DNA of 64,000 nucleotides from Anaerococcus vaginimassiliensis (GTDB taxonomy: Bacteria > Bacillota > Clostridia > Tissierellales > Peptoniphilaceae): positions 1,329,109 to 1,393,108 of the forward strand of contig NZ_LR130844.1 of the NCBI RefSeq assembly GCF_900626155.1. The letters run 5' to 3'. The notes under the pieces are model-generated. The model was not told where the DNA came from and did not search any database. It saw only the letters and a list, made by a program, of their open reading frames with translations. Positions 26,732 through 36,081 of the stretch are shown here, piece after piece. Numbering within the stretch: the first letter of the stretch is position 1; each line of letters opens with the position of its first letter. The translations under genes were made by a program, and so were the position numbers.

Positions 26732-27405
26732 TATATGCAATAGCAGATTTACATCTTGATTATACAGAAGAAAAATCCATGGAAGTTTTTGGAGAAGGAT
26801 GGGCCAATTACCAAGCAAGGATTTTTGAAAATTGGGAAAAGAAGATAACAGATAAAGATACAGTTCTAATCCCTGGAGATATATCTTGGGCAATGGACAT
26901 TAAAAATGCCAAGGTTGATTTATCTAGGATAAATAATCTTAAGGGAAAGAAGATCCTGATGAAAGGTAACCATGATTACTGGTGGTCGTCTTTAAAAAAG
27001 CTTGATGAACTTAATTTAGAATCATTACATTTTCTACAAAATAATCATTTCGAAGTTGAAGATTATGATATATGTGGGACTCGTGGATGGATATCTAGAG
27101 ACAACAAGGATTTTAACGATCACGATGAGAAGATTTTTAATAGAGAGCTGATTCGACTTGAAAATTCTTTTAAAGAAAGTAAAAGTGAAAATAGAATAGT
27201 ACTGCTCCATTACCCACCTTTAAATGTGGATGGTACTTTTAATGAGTTTTTTGATTTGTGTAAAAAGTATAAGGTCAAAAAGCTTTTATACGGTCACCTT
27301 CATGGAGCTGGACATAAGTTAGTTAAAGAGGGAAATATAGAAGGCATAGAGGTCTTTTGTGTTGCAGGAGATTATATAGATTTTATGCCAGTAAGGATAG
27401 GATAA
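26728..27405 (+). CDS. Calcineurin-like metallophosphoesterase
   Basis: A 225-residue phosphoesterase with AIADLHLDY (residues 4-12), LIPGDISWAMD, KGNHDYWW, LLHYPP and LYGHLHG, which supply the two-metal site. This group (COG1768-like) is cytosolic and has no settled substrate. Its ATG overlaps the YhaN-like stop (ATGA), and its own stop overlaps the CYTH start by one base, so it belongs to the same operon. Confidence 0.85.
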   Translation: MIYAIADLHLDYTEEKSMEVFGEGWANYQARIFENWEKKITDKDTVLIPGDISWAMDIKNAKVDLSRINNLKGKKILMKGNHDYWWSSLKKLDELNLESLHFLQNNHFEVEDYDICGTRGWISRDNKDFNDHDEKIFNRELIRLENSFKESKSENRIVLLHYPPLNVDGTFNEFFDLCKKYKVKKLLYGHLHGAGHKLVKEGNIEGIEVFCVAGDYIDFMPVRIG

Positions 27406-27935
27406 TGCAAAGAGAAATTGAAGTAAAAGTATTAAATATTGATATAGATCAAATGGCTAATAAGCTAGAAAGTCTGGGGGCTGTTAAGATAAACCACGAA
27501 TTTCAGAAGAATTATACCTTTATTCCACAAGGGGAAGGTTCATTTTCTGATGGGTATCTTAGAATAAGAGAAACAACTAAAAAATCAACCGAAGAAAAAG
27601 AAATAGAATTGACTTTTAAGGAAGTAAAGACAGTTGATGATGTTAGAATTAATAATGAATATACAACTAAGATTGACTCTGTGACTATGATGACTAGAAT
27701 CCTTGAGCATATGGGTATTGAGCTTGAATACAAGGGTGAAAAAGAGAGAATTTCATATAGATATAAAAATCAAAGATTTGATATAGATATTTGGGATAAA
27801 GATACCTACCCAGATCCATATATGGAAATTGAGTTTAGTAACCAATCTAAAATTGACGAAATCATAGATGATTTGGGTATAGATAGATCTGATGTTACAA
27901 ACAAGTCTATTACTGAACTTAGGGAAGATTTGTAA
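27405..27935 (+). CDS. CYTH domain protein (class IV adenylate cyclase-like/triphosphatase)
   Basis: The 176-residue protein begins with the EIEVKV motif that names the family (residues 3-8) and keeps the alternating charged residues of the triphosphate tunnel (YLRIRET, IELTFK, RISYRYKNQRFDIDIWD, YMEIEFS). CYTH proteins hydrolyse triphosphates (thiamine triphosphate, tripolyphosphate) or make cAMP; the fold alone does not decide. I start at ATG 27405, joined to the upstream stop as TAATG; an earlier in-frame TTG at 27357 lies within the previous gene and lacks support. Confidence 0.85.
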   Translation: MQREIEVKVLNIDIDQMANKLESLGAVKINHEFQKNYTFIPQGEGSFSDGYLRIRETTKKSTEEKEIELTFKEVKTVDDVRINNEYTTKIDSVTMMTRILEHMGIELEYKGEKERISYRYKNQRFDIDIWDKDTYPDPYMEIEFSNQSKIDEIIDDLGIDRSDVTNKSITELREDL

Positions 27936-27943
27936 AAAACATT

Positions 27944-27971
27944 TTGACTTTCGTTTATTTCGTGATATAAT
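27944..27971 (+). promoter_or_regulatory. Promoter of the pyr operon
   Basis: TTGACT at 27944-27949 and TATAAT at 27966-27971 are 16 bases apart. The transcript would start about 17 bases before pyrB, leaving no room for a PyrR attenuator or other leader structure. Confidence 0.85.
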
Positions 27972-27994
27972 AGGAAAAAATTAAGGAGTAAACG

Positions 27995-28933
27995 ATGATA
28001 TCTATTAAAAATTTATTGAATTCGTATGATTTGACAAAAGATGATCTTTTAGAAATAATTGAATTAGGTAATGCTATTTATAAGAGTCCTGATGATTTTT
28101 CTCATTGTGCTGATGGAAAAATTTTAGGGACTCTTTTTTTTGAGCCTTCAACTAGGACTAGGCTATCATTTGAATCTGCCATGCTTAGGCTAGGAGGATC
28201 TGTGGTAGGATTTTCTGATTCAAATGTTTCTTCATCAACAAAAGGTGAAAGCTTAGCTGATACTGTTAGAACAGTTAGTCAATATGCAGATATAATTGCT
28301 ATGCGTCATCCTCAAGAAGGAGCGGCTTATCTTGCTAGTAAAACTGCTGATTGTCCTATAATAAATGCTGGCGACGGTGGACACCAACACCCAACCCAAA
28401 CTCTTACTGATATTCTTACAATTACAAATTACAAAAAAGACCTATCAGGACATGTTATAGGTTTATGTGGTGACCTAAAATACGGTAGAACAGTTCATTC
28501 ACTACTTAAAGTTATGAGCATGTTCCCAAACAACAAATTTATATTAATATCCCCAGATGAGTTAAAGCTTCCAGAATATGTTAAGAAAGAAGTATTTTCA
28601 GATGGAACTAACAATTATGAAGAAGTTAGAAGTTTAGATGATGTAATAGACCAATTAGATATTTTATACATGACAAGAATCCAAAAAGAGAGATTTTTCT
28701 CTCAAGCCCAATATACAAGGCTAAAGGATTCTTATTTATTGGATAAAGATAAACTAAAACATGCAAAGAAAGATTGTATTGTACTACATCCACTTCCTAG
28801 AGTAACAGAAATTGCAACTGAAGTTGACAGTGATCCTAGAGCAGTTTACTTTAAACAAGTTAAATTTGGTATGTATGTAAGAATGGCGCTAATCTTAAAA
28901 CTATTGGAGGCAAATAATGATAGAAATAACTAG
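27995..28933 (+). CDS. pyrB: Aspartate carbamoyltransferase, catalytic chain
   Basis: PyrB joins carbamoyl phosphate to aspartate, the committed step to UMP. The 312-residue protein has the carbamoyl phosphate site [15 protein letters not shown], the mobile [10 protein letters not shown] loop, the MRHPQEGAA and [16 protein letters not shown] segments, and HPLPRV near the end, all diagnostic of ATCase rather than OTCase. AAGGAG precedes the ATG. It is first in a seven-gene pyr operon. The pyrI start overlaps its end by 17 bases, matching the two-chain allosteric enzyme. Confidence 0.97.
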   Translation: MISIKNLLNSYDLTKDDLLEIIELGNAIYKSPDDFSHCADGKILGTLFFEPSTRTRLSFESAMLRLGGSVVGFSDSNVSSSTKGESLADTVRTVSQYADIIAMRHPQEGAAYLASKTADCPIINAGDGGHQHPTQTLTDILTITNYKKDLSGHVIGLCGDLKYGRTVHSLLKVMSMFPNNKFILISPDELKLPEYVKKEVFSDGTNNYEEVRSLDDVIDQLDILYMTRIQKERFFSQAQYTRLKDSYLLDKDKLKHAKKDCIVLHPLPRVTEIATEVDSDPRAVYFKQVKFGMYVRMALILKLLEANNDRNN

Positions 28934-29345
28934 TATAAAAGACGGTATCGTAATTGATCATATAAAACAAGGTCATGGCATGGAAATCTTTGAAAAACTT
29001 AACCTAAGTGAATTAGAAGACGAAGTAGCTATAATATTAAATGCTAAATCAACCAAAAACGGGAAAAAAGATATCTTAAAGATTGCAAATAATATAGATA
29101 TAAATTTAGACATAGTTTCTATAATAGATCCAAGTGCTACAATTAATATTATAAAAAATGAACAAGTAGTAGATAAACTTACATTAAGTCTACCTAAAGT
29201 TGTAAGAGGCATTTTAGAATGTCAAAATCCTAAGTGTGTTTCTACTAGTGAAAGATCAGTTGATAGTGAATTTAACTTGATCGATGAGAAAGAAAAAACA
29301 TATTCATGTGCCTACTGCGGTCACATTTATGATGTGGAAGAATAA
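28917..29345 (+). CDS. pyrI: Aspartate carbamoyltransferase, regulatory chain
   Basis: PyrI binds CTP/ATP and controls PyrB. The 142-residue protein has the N-terminal allosteric domain ([19 protein letters not shown]) and the C-terminal zinc domain with CQNPKC and CAYC, giving the four cysteine ligands. So this organism's ATCase is probably feedback-regulated by nucleotides, which may explain the lack of an RNA attenuator in front of the operon. It ends directly before the pyrC start. Confidence 0.97.
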   Translation: MIEITSIKDGIVIDHIKQGHGMEIFEKLNLSELEDEVAIILNAKSTKNGKKDILKIANNIDINLDIVSIIDPSATINIIKNEQVVDKLTLSLPKVVRGILECQNPKCVSTSERSVDSEFNLIDEKEKTYSCAYCGHIYDVEE

Positions 29346-30536
29346 ATGAAACAAATTTTTACTAATATGTACGCCTTTGACGATAAAACAGTATCCAGAA
29401 AAGATATTTTTGTCAAAGATGGAATAATTGTAGGAGAATTTGAAAAAGATAAGGATACACAAGTAATCGACTGTGAGAACTTAGCACTTTTGCCAGCCTT
29501 TACTGATCTTCATGTACACTTTAGAGACCCGGGATTCACTTATAAGGAAGATTTAGAAAGTGGATCTAAGGCAGCACTTAAGGGTGGATATACATCAGTT
29601 CTTCTTATGGGAAATACAAATCCGCCTGTCTCAAGTCCAGAAGTATACGAAGATATCAAAAAAAGAGCTAAAGAATTGGATATGATTGATATAGAGCAAG
29701 TTTATACCATAACTGAAAATCTAGATGGAAAAACCTTAGTTCATCTTGATTCTTTGCCTGAAACTGTTAAGTTCCTATCAGATGATGGAAGAGGAGTAAA
29801 TGATGATAATCTAATGTATGAAGCTATACTAAAGGCTCAAAAGTTAGGAGTAAAGCTTGCTCTACATGAGGAAGTTAGTAGAGTTTCTAGCAAAGATTAT
29901 GAGATAGCAGAAGATGCTATGACTTTGAGGGATTGTTATTATGCATATAAACTTAACTCACCTATTCATTTTTGTCATGTATCAACGAAAGGTTCAATGA
30001 CAGCTATCAAGTATTTTAAGGATTTGGGAGCACCAATAACATGTGAAGTTACACCCCATCACTTGTATTTCTCTGATAAAGAAAGAGAAGAGATGAAGGT
30101 AAATCCTCCTATAAGAAAGAAAAAGGATAAAGATTTTCTTATAGAGATGATAAAGGAGGGATATGTAGATGCTATATCAACTGACCATGCGCCTCATTCC
30201 AAAGAGGAAAAAGAGAAGGGAGCTCCAGGCTTTATAGGAATCGAAACAGCCTTTTCAACTTGCTATGAAGTTTTAGTAAAATCTGGGATAATCTCACTAA
30301 ATCAACTAGTAAAAATAATGTCAACCAATCCATCCAGAATCCTAGGTCTTAATAAAGGAAAGTTAGAAGAAGGATATGAAGCTGACTTTGTATTAGTAGA
30401 TTTGGATGAAGAATATACTTATAGTGAAGAAGAAATTAAATCAAAATCTAAGAATTCTTTGATGATAGGAAAAAAACTACCAGCAAGAATTAAAAAAGTG
30501 TACAAGAAAGGTAGGTTAAAGTATGAAGATAATTGA
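29346..30536 (+). CDS. pyrC: Dihydroorotase
   Basis: PyrC cyclises carbamoyl aspartate to dihydroorotate. The 396-residue protein is of the class I type with [10 protein letters not shown] holding two metal histidines, the [15 protein letters not shown] segment, HEE and HFCHVST for further ligands, and STDHAPHS with the metal aspartate. The start follows the pyrI stop with no gap, and the end overlaps pyrF by 14 bases. The carbamylated lysine typical of some class I enzymes is not obvious; the family assignment does not depend on it. Confidence 0.95.
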   Translation: MKQIFTNMYAFDDKTVSRKDIFVKDGIIVGEFEKDKDTQVIDCENLALLPAFTDLHVHFRDPGFTYKEDLESGSKAALKGGYTSVLLMGNTNPPVSSPEVYEDIKKRAKELDMIDIEQVYTITENLDGKTLVHLDSLPETVKFLSDDGRGVNDDNLMYEAILKAQKLGVKLALHEEVSRVSSKDYEIAEDAMTLRDCYYAYKLNSPIHFCHVSTKGSMTAIKYFKDLGAPITCEVTPHHLYFSDKEREEMKVNPPIRKKKDKDFLIEMIKEGYVDAISTDHAPHSKEEKEKGAPGFIGIETAFSTCYEVLVKSGIISLNQLVKIMSTNPSRILGLNKGKLEEGYEADFVLVDLDEEYTYSEEEIKSKSKNSLMIGKKLPARIKKVYKKGRLKYEDN

Positions 30537-31386
30537 TAGGTTATATGAAAAAGTAAGAGAAAATGGCTTTGTATGTGTAGGTTTAGATACATCGCTTGAT
30601 TATATTCCAAGCCATATGAAAGAAGGAAAATCAGTTACAGATGCAATCTTTTCTTACAATAAAGAAATAATAGATAATACTTACGATGTTTGTGCAATAT
30701 ACAAGCTTCAAATTGCTTATTATGAATCATACGGAATCGATGGAATGCTTGCTTACAAGAAAACATTAGCTTACCTTAGAGAAAAAAATCTTTTATCAAT
30801 AGGAGATGTAAAAAGGTCAGATATAGCCGCAAGTGCAAAAATGTATGCCAAAGCCCACTTTTCTGGCGACTTTGAGTGTGACTTTATAACCTTAAACCCA
30901 TACATGGGCATGGACTCAATAGAACCTTACGAGGAATATATCGAAAGTGGAGATAAGGGAGTATTTGTTCTGCTTAGAACTTCAAATCCCGGAGCCAAAG
31001 ACTTTGAAGTATTAGATGTTGATGGAGAAGAATTCTTCTATAAGATAGGCGATAAATTGAAAGCTCTAAACGATAAATACCTAGGAGAAAATGGTTACGG
31101 TCCAATAGGTCTAGTAGTAGGTGCAACTCACAGTGAAGAAGTGGAAAAAATAAGAAAAAGATATGATAAAATGTTTTTCCTAATACCTGGATTTGGCGCC
31201 CAAAAGGCAGATAGCTTAAATGTATATAAGCTTATGGAAAACTTGAATGCTGGTGTAGTTAATTCATCAAGAGCAATACTTAAAAATTGGCAAAATTACG
31301 ACGATGGAAGTGAAAAAGTTGGCTTTTATGCAAGAAAAAAAGCTATAGAAACATATGAGGAAATAAAGGCAAATGAAGTCATATAA
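30523..31386 (+). CDS. pyrF: Orotidine 5'-phosphate decarboxylase
   Basis: PyrF makes UMP from OMP. At 287 residues this is the longer subfamily-2 form. Motifs include [14 protein letters not shown] at the N-terminus, the catalytic-type [20 protein letters not shown] (Lys and Asp residues), [23 protein letters not shown] and LIPGFGAQ. It overlaps pyrC before it and pyrK after it by 14 bases each, so the genes are strongly coupled. Confidence 0.95.
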   Translation: MKIIDRLYEKVRENGFVCVGLDTSLDYIPSHMKEGKSVTDAIFSYNKEIIDNTYDVCAIYKLQIAYYESYGIDGMLAYKKTLAYLREKNLLSIGDVKRSDIAASAKMYAKAHFSGDFECDFITLNPYMGMDSIEPYEEYIESGDKGVFVLLRTSNPGAKDFEVLDVDGEEFFYKIGDKLKALNDKYLGENGYGPIGLVVGATHSEEVEKIRKRYDKMFFLIPGFGAQKADSLNVYKLMENLNAGVVNSSRAILKNWQNYDDGSEKVGFYARKKAIETYEEIKANEVI

Positions 31387-32092
31387 AAAAGCTATCATTA
31401 TAGAAAATAAAAAAATATCTAATGATATTTACTTAATGAGACTATCTTGTGATATGAAAGCTAAGCCAGGTCAATTCTTTATGTTTAGATCTGACTCATT
31501 TAGAAATGATCCACTATTGTCTAGACCATTTGGAGTTTGTGATGAAGAAAACGGAGAATTATCTTTTCTATATCAAATAGTCGGTAGAGGTACAGAGATA
31601 ATGGCTAGTTTAAAAGAAAATGCCGAAGTACAACTTTTGGGACCTTTGGGGAATGGATTTGATATAGAAGAAAAGAAAAAGATAGCAGTAGTAGGTGGTG
31701 GAATTGGAATAGCTCCATTATTATACTTAGTCAAAAATTTAAAAGATAAATGCGATTTTTACGCTGGTTTTTCAAAAGATTCTTATTTTATGGAAGAATT
31801 TAAACCTTATGTACATAAGATAGTAACCACATCTGACTTGTACGATCATAAATTTATAACTGATGAAATAAATCCTCATGAGTATGACTTGATTTACGCA
31901 TGTGGTCCAAATCCAATGTTAAAAACATTATTCGAAAAATCAAAATCTACACCAATTAAAGTATCAATGGAAGCTCATATGGCATGTGGTATTGGAGCAT
32001 GTCTAGGATGTACAGTTGAAACAAGTAATGGAGAATTCCTGAGAGTATGTAAAGATGGTCCTGTATTTGATGCTATGGAGGTTTTTGGATGA
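31373..32092 (+). CDS. pyrK: Dihydroorotate dehydrogenase B, electron transfer subunit
   Basis: PyrK passes electrons from PyrD to NAD+ by FAD and a [2Fe-2S] cluster. The 239-residue protein has the FAD site [12 protein letters not shown], the NAD-binding [13 protein letters not shown], and the C-terminal cluster ligands [12 protein letters not shown]...CKDGPVF. It overlaps pyrF by 14 bases and pyrD by 4 (ATGA), consistent with formation of the PyrDK heterotetramer. Confidence 0.96.
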   Translation: MKSYKKAIIIENKKISNDIYLMRLSCDMKAKPGQFFMFRSDSFRNDPLLSRPFGVCDEENGELSFLYQIVGRGTEIMASLKENAEVQLLGPLGNGFDIEEKKKIAVVGGGIGIAPLLYLVKNLKDKCDFYAGFSKDSYFMEEFKPYVHKIVTTSDLYDHKFITDEINPHEYDLIYACGPNPMLKTLFEKSKSTPIKVSMEAHMACGIGACLGCTVETSNGEFLRVCKDGPVFDAMEVFG

Positions 32093-32988
32093 AAACAAAT
32101 GTTACGATAGCCGGAGTAGAATTCAAAAATCCAGTGATAGCAGCAAGTGGAACTTTCGGTTTTGGTAAAGAATTTTCTGAATATCTAGATTTAAATAAAC
32201 TTGGAGGCATATGTTCAAAGGGTTTAACTTTACATAGAAATCTGGGAAACAAGGGCATTAGAATTTACGAAACTGCATCAGGAATAATGAATTCGATAGG
32301 ATTGCAAAATCCAGGAATAGAATATTTTGTAAAAGAAGAATTGCCTTTTATGAAAAAGTTTGACACTGTGACTATTGCAAATCTAGGTGGTCATTGTGTC
32401 GACGATTACATAAAAGGGGCAGAAATTTTAGATCAAACGACAAGTGATATGATAGAGCTAAATATATCATGTCCAAATGTCAAAGAAGGTGGAATGGCTT
32501 TTGGTACTGACCAATCAAAGGCAAAAGAAGTTATTAGAAAAGTTAGAAGTAAAACGAATAAGCCACTAATTGTAAAACTATCACCAAATGTTGGATCTAT
32601 TGCTGAGTTTGCAAAAATTGCAGAAGATGAAGGAGCAGATTCTATATCACTTATAAATACAATAAATGCACTTGCAGTTGATATAAAAAGTAAAAAAACT
32701 ATATTTGCCAACAAAACTGCAGGACTTTCTGGTCCGTGTGTAAAACCAATTGCTCTTAGAATGGTATATGAAGCAAGTAACGCTGTTGATATTCCAATAA
32801 TAGGCATGGGTGGCATAATGAATTATGAGGATGCTTTAGAATTTATTATGGCTGGAGCAACAGCTATACAGGTTGGAACTGCAAATTTCATAGATTATAA
32901 ATCTATGGAAAACATAATTAGTGGAATTGAAAAATATATGAAAGAAGAAAACATTTCATCCCTTGATGAAATAACCGGAATAATTTAG
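32089..32988 (+). CDS. pyrD: Dihydroorotate dehydrogenase, class 1B catalytic subunit
   Basis: PyrD oxidises dihydroorotate to orotate with FMN. The 299-residue protein contains VIAASGTFGFGKE, the orotate-binding IMNSIGLQNPG, LNISCPNVKEGGMAFG with the catalytic cysteine of the cytosolic 1B class, VKLSPNVG and GMGGIMNYEDALEFIMAGATAIQVGT. With PyrK beside it, this is an NAD-linked anaerobic enzyme. Confidence 0.96.
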   Translation: MKTNVTIAGVEFKNPVIAASGTFGFGKEFSEYLDLNKLGGICSKGLTLHRNLGNKGIRIYETASGIMNSIGLQNPGIEYFVKEELPFMKKFDTVTIANLGGHCVDDYIKGAEILDQTTSDMIELNISCPNVKEGGMAFGTDQSKAKEVIRKVRSKTNKPLIVKLSPNVGSIAEFAKIAEDEGADSISLINTINALAVDIKSKKTIFANKTAGLSGPCVKPIALRMVYEASNAVDIPIIGMGGIMNYEDALEFIMAGATAIQVGTANFIDYKSMENIISGIEKYMKEENISSLDEITGII

Positions 32989-32996
32989 GAGAAGAT

Positions 32997-33572
32997 ATGG
33001 ATAGAACACAAGAATTACTTAAAAAATCTGATGCTTTGCTTGAAGGACACTTTATCTTATCAAGTGGCAAACATTCAAATAGATATATACAATGTGCAAA
33101 ATTAATTGAAAATCCAGTATATTGCGAGGAAGTTGCAAAAATAATTGCTGATAAAATTAAGGAAAAAGGAATCAAAGTTGACCTATGCGTTGGTCCAGCT
33201 ATGGGCGGGGTAATAATTTCCTATGAACTGGCCAGAGCTTTAGGGGTAAATGCAATATTTACAGAAAGAGAAAATGGTAAGATGACACTTAGACGTGGCT
33301 TTTCTATAGAAAAAGATATGAACGTTATAATTGTGGAAGATGTAATAACAACAGGAAAGTCATCGTTTGAAACAGTAGATGTAATCGAATCTTGTGGAGC
33401 AAATGTTGTAGCCTTAACATCTATAGTAAATAGATCAAATAAAGATGAAATTAATGGCTTACCTATTATTTCTGCAAGTAAAATTGATGTCGAAGTATGG
33501 GATGAAGAAAATCTACCAGAAGAAATTAAGAAAATTCCAGCTACTAAACCAGGATCAAGGTCTTTAAAATAA
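32997..33572 (+). CDS. pyrE: Orotate phosphoribosyltransferase
   Basis: PyrE adds ribose phosphate to orotate using PRPP. The 191-residue protein has GHFILSSGKHSNRYIQCAKL, VGPAMGGVIISYELARAL, FTERENGKMTLRRGF and the PRPP loop VIIVEDVITTGKSS. AGGAG lies 5 bases before the ATG. It is the last gene of the operon; no clear hairpin terminator follows, and the promoter of the next gene begins within 10 bases. Confidence 0.96.
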   Translation: MDRTQELLKKSDALLEGHFILSSGKHSNRYIQCAKLIENPVYCEEVAKIIADKIKEKGIKVDLCVGPAMGGVIISYELARALGVNAIFTERENGKMTLRRGFSIEKDMNVIIVEDVITTGKSSFETVDVIESCGANVVALTSIVNRSNKDEINGLPIISASKIDVEVWDEENLPEEIKKIPATKPGSRSLK

Positions 33573-33579
33573 GCTAATT

Positions 33580-33622
33580 CTTGAATTATCTATTTTTTAT
33601 AATATAATCATTAAATAGATAA
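33580..33622 (+). promoter_or_regulatory. Promoter with flanking inverted repeat before the glucosaminidase gene
   Basis: TTGAAT (33581-33586 region) and TATAAT (33603-33608) form a promoter. TTATCTATTT (33586-33595) and AAATAGATAA (33613-33622) are a perfect 10-bp inverted repeat that brackets the -10 box, as expected of an operator; the start site would fall in the right arm. Confidence 0.5.
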
Positions 33623-33632
33623 GGGGAGAGTT

Positions 33633-34337
33633 ATGAAGATAAAAGATTTTACTAAAAAAATTATAGCCCTATCATTTGCCTTTTCTTTGGTATTTCTTGC
33701 TTGTGATTCTACTTCTCACGCAAGTACAACTAATAGGAAAGATTTAATGCACTATGGCTTGCAAAAAATTAACAGAGAAACCTTTAACCTAAGGGATATG
33801 AAAGAAGAGAGATTCAACAAGTTAGAAAATGACTTAGACAGTGTTCTTGAAACTGGTGTAGATAATGCTGATATCAATAGCTATTTCTACTTGACAAATA
33901 ATTTGCCATTTACATCCAAAGAGTTAGAATATGGACTCCAAGATACAGGACTTAAGGGTCTTGGAAAAGATTTTAAATAAGTATCTGAAAAATACGGGAT
34001 TAATCCGCTGCTTCTTATGGCTATGGCTAAACACGAGACAGGTAATGGTACAAGTGATTTATTTTTAGAAAAGAACAATCTTTTTGGTTTCAATGCAATT
34101 GATCATGATCCATACAATATGGCAAGTGACTTTAAAGAACCAAAAGAATCAATAGAAACAGTAGCAAAACACTTAAAAGAAGAGTATTTAGCTAAAAATG
34201 GTACATATTTTAATGGTGTATCAGCTAAGGGAATCGGGACACGCTATGCTTCAGATCCTGATTGGTCAAAAAAGGTAAATTCTATGATGATAGAAATTGC
34301 TGATAAAATGATAGAATCTTACAAAGCAGGGGAATAA
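33633..34337 (+). pseudogene. GH73-like glucosaminidase lipoprotein, broken by one in-frame TAA
   Basis: The first part (33633-33980) codes a signal peptide with lipobox FLAC (Cys24) and an N-terminal region ending GLKGLGKDFK, then TAA at 33978-33980. The same frame continues without another stop to 34337 and reads VSEKYGINPLLLMAMAKHETGNGTS...NNLFGFNA, the catalytic part of a Bax/FlgJ-type endo-beta-N-acetylglucosaminidase with Glu in KHETG. One base change (for example GAA or CAA to TAA) explains the break. The cell wall hydrolase would be inactive unless the stop is read through. GGGGAG precedes the ATG. A sequencing error is possible. Confidence 0.8.
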
Positions 34338-34350
34338 ACCTGCTTTTTTT
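34325..34350 (+). terminator. Intrinsic terminator overlapping the end of the glucosaminidase gene
   Basis: AGCAGG and CCTGCT form a short stem around GGAATAAA, followed by TTTTTT. The stop codon of the gene lies in the loop. Confidence 0.75.
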
Positions 34351-34366
34351 ATTTACCAAAATAAAG

Positions 34367-34372
34367 TATAAT
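34367..34372 (+). promoter_or_regulatory. -10 box before the branching-enzyme-like gene
   Basis: TATAAT lies 18 bases upstream of the ATG at 34391. The region where a -35 box would be is the U-tract of the terminator above, so the promoter is weakly supported. Confidence 0.4.
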
Positions 34373-34390
34373 TAATCAAAGGAGTTAATT

Positions 34391-36046
34391 ATGAACACAA
34401 GAGATTTTTTGGACGGTAAGTCTTTCGACGGTTATAAATTTTTTGGAGCCCACAAAAAAGATAAGGGATATATATTTAGGGTTTTGGCACCGAATGCAGA
34501 TAAAGTTTCAATCATTGGTGATTTCAATGATTGGCAAAAACAGAGCATGAGAAAATACTCTACAGGAGTCTTCTCAATTACTATTGATGAAGCCAAGATA
34601 GGGGATACTTACCAATATGTTATAAATAGTGGTAATCAAGAATTTAAAAAAATAGACCCTTTTGCAAAGTCTATAATATATGATGAGAAAGCGTCTCAAA
34701 TAGTAGATGACTCATATAAGTATAAATATAAAAGTAAGAAAAATTTGCCAAATAATATTTTACAAGTTTATTTGGGAACTTTATTTAATAATAAAGAAAA
34801 AACTGCTGATGAAATATACAGAGATATTATAAATCATGCAAAAGAGAATTCTTATACATCAATTTTGTTAATGCCTGTTAACGAATATCAGAATTATAAG
34901 TCCTTGGGTTACTCATCCTTAAATTTATTTTCTTTTTCTAAAAGATATGGAGACATAAAAAGTTTTAGAAAATTTGTAGATGAATGTCATAAGGAAAAGC
35001 TTCAAGTTATTGTCGAATTAGATATAAGTGAATTTGACCCAGACAAATGTGGGTTAAGCGATTTTGATGGGACAGATTTGTATAATTATAAATATGAAGA
35101 TATCTACTTTAATTATTATGAACAATCAAACTTTGATATAAGTGGACCAGTGTCTAAATCTTACATCAAATCAGCGATTGATTACAATTTAAATGATTAC
35201 AATCTTGATGGCGTATATTTTCCTTCAATTGAGAATTCGATTTATTGGCAGGGTGATGTTGCTAGGGGCATAAATAAAAATTGTGTTGATTTTATAAAAG
35301 AAATTAACGATTATATTTTATCAAAAGGAGCGGTTTCCCTTGCATCATTTAACGGAATATATGAGATGGATTTAGGATTTTCCTATGTTTTTGATTTTAA
35401 ATCCAAAACCCTTGTCAATATTCTAAAGGATGAGCCATATAAAAGAGATTATTATAAAAATTATATTACAGATTTGATTAAAAATTCTGATAGTAACGGA
35501 ATATTAGGATTTTCATATGTGGATTCTTACCAAAACGAAGCAAATCTTGCAATGAAAATATATTCTGATGATAAAAAGCTTGATCAGTTAAAAACATTAT
35601 TTTTATTTTTATTCTCGCTAAAATCACCAAAATTATTATTTATGGGGGATGATAGCGGGGATTTAAGAACTTTTTCTCAGTATCAAATATTTAACTTTGA
35701 TGATAAAAGTGATAAGATATCAGGTTTAAATGATTTTTATAGAGATATCTCAAAGCTTTATTTAGATACAGATATCTTGAGTCATCCTTTAAGTAAAACT
35801 GAACTTCTGGATGTAGAAGGATACAGCATATATGCTTACAAAAGAACTTACAAAAATAAGTCTTATTTAGTTGTAGTAAACTTTACAGATATTGATTACC
35901 AAATAGAAAGCTCTTTTAATTTAGATGAGTTAATTAACACACAAGATCTATCATATATCGGCTCTGGAAACATCAATGGAAATATTTCCAAGGGAGATAC
36001 TATTAATATAGAAGCTTACTCATCCGCAATCTTTAAAATAAAATAA
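34391..36046 (+). CDS. Glycogen branching enzyme-like GH13 protein with degenerate active site
   Basis: The 551-residue protein has a CBM48 domain (about residues 20-100, FRVLAPNADKVSIIGDFNDWQ), a GH13 barrel (about 130-460) and a C-terminal beta domain. Several GlgB marks remain: YSSLNLFSFSKRYGDIKSFRKFVDECH and FDGTDLYNY. But the catalytic segments are changed: GlgB DGLRVDAV corresponds to DGVYFPSI near residue 270, so the nucleophile Asp and the Arg are gone; the general-acid segment reads SLASFNG without Glu near 316; and the HDE region reads YVDS near 377. It is probably not an active branching enzyme and may bind glycan or regulate. No glg genes are near. RBS GGAG precedes the ATG. Confidence 0.75.
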   Translation: MNTRDFLDGKSFDGYKFFGAHKKDKGYIFRVLAPNADKVSIIGDFNDWQKQSMRKYSTGVFSITIDEAKIGDTYQYVINSGNQEFKKIDPFAKSIIYDEKASQIVDDSYKYKYKSKKNLPNNILQVYLGTLFNNKEKTADEIYRDIINHAKENSYTSILLMPVNEYQNYKSLGYSSLNLFSFSKRYGDIKSFRKFVDECHKEKLQVIVELDISEFDPDKCGLSDFDGTDLYNYKYEDIYFNYYEQSNFDISGPVSKSYIKSAIDYNLNDYNLDGVYFPSIENSIYWQGDVARGINKNCVDFIKEINDYILSKGAVSLASFNGIYEMDLGFSYVFDFKSKTLVNILKDEPYKRDYYKNYITDLIKNSDSNGILGFSYVDSYQNEANLAMKIYSDDKKLDQLKTLFLFLFSLKSPKLLFMGDDSGDLRTFSQYQIFNFDDKSDKISGLNDFYRDISKLYLDTDILSHPLSKTELLDVEGYSIYAYKRTYKNKSYLVVVNFTDIDYQIESSFNLDELINTQDLSYIGSGNINGNISKGDTINIEAYSSAIFKIK

Positions 36047-36050
36047 AACT

Positions 36051-36081
36051 AAGCTCTTGCATCATCATGCAAGAGCTTTTT
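36051..36081. terminator. Bidirectional terminator between convergent genes
   Basis: AAGCTCTTGCAT and ATGCAAGAGCTT form a 12-bp stem around CATC, followed by TTTT on the + strand. It serves the GH13-like gene and, read in reverse, may serve the CBS gene. Confidence 0.85.

Noticed and set aside
27936-27994. A PyrR-type attenuator before the pyr operon
   Set aside because: The promoter leaves only about 17 bases of leader before pyrB.
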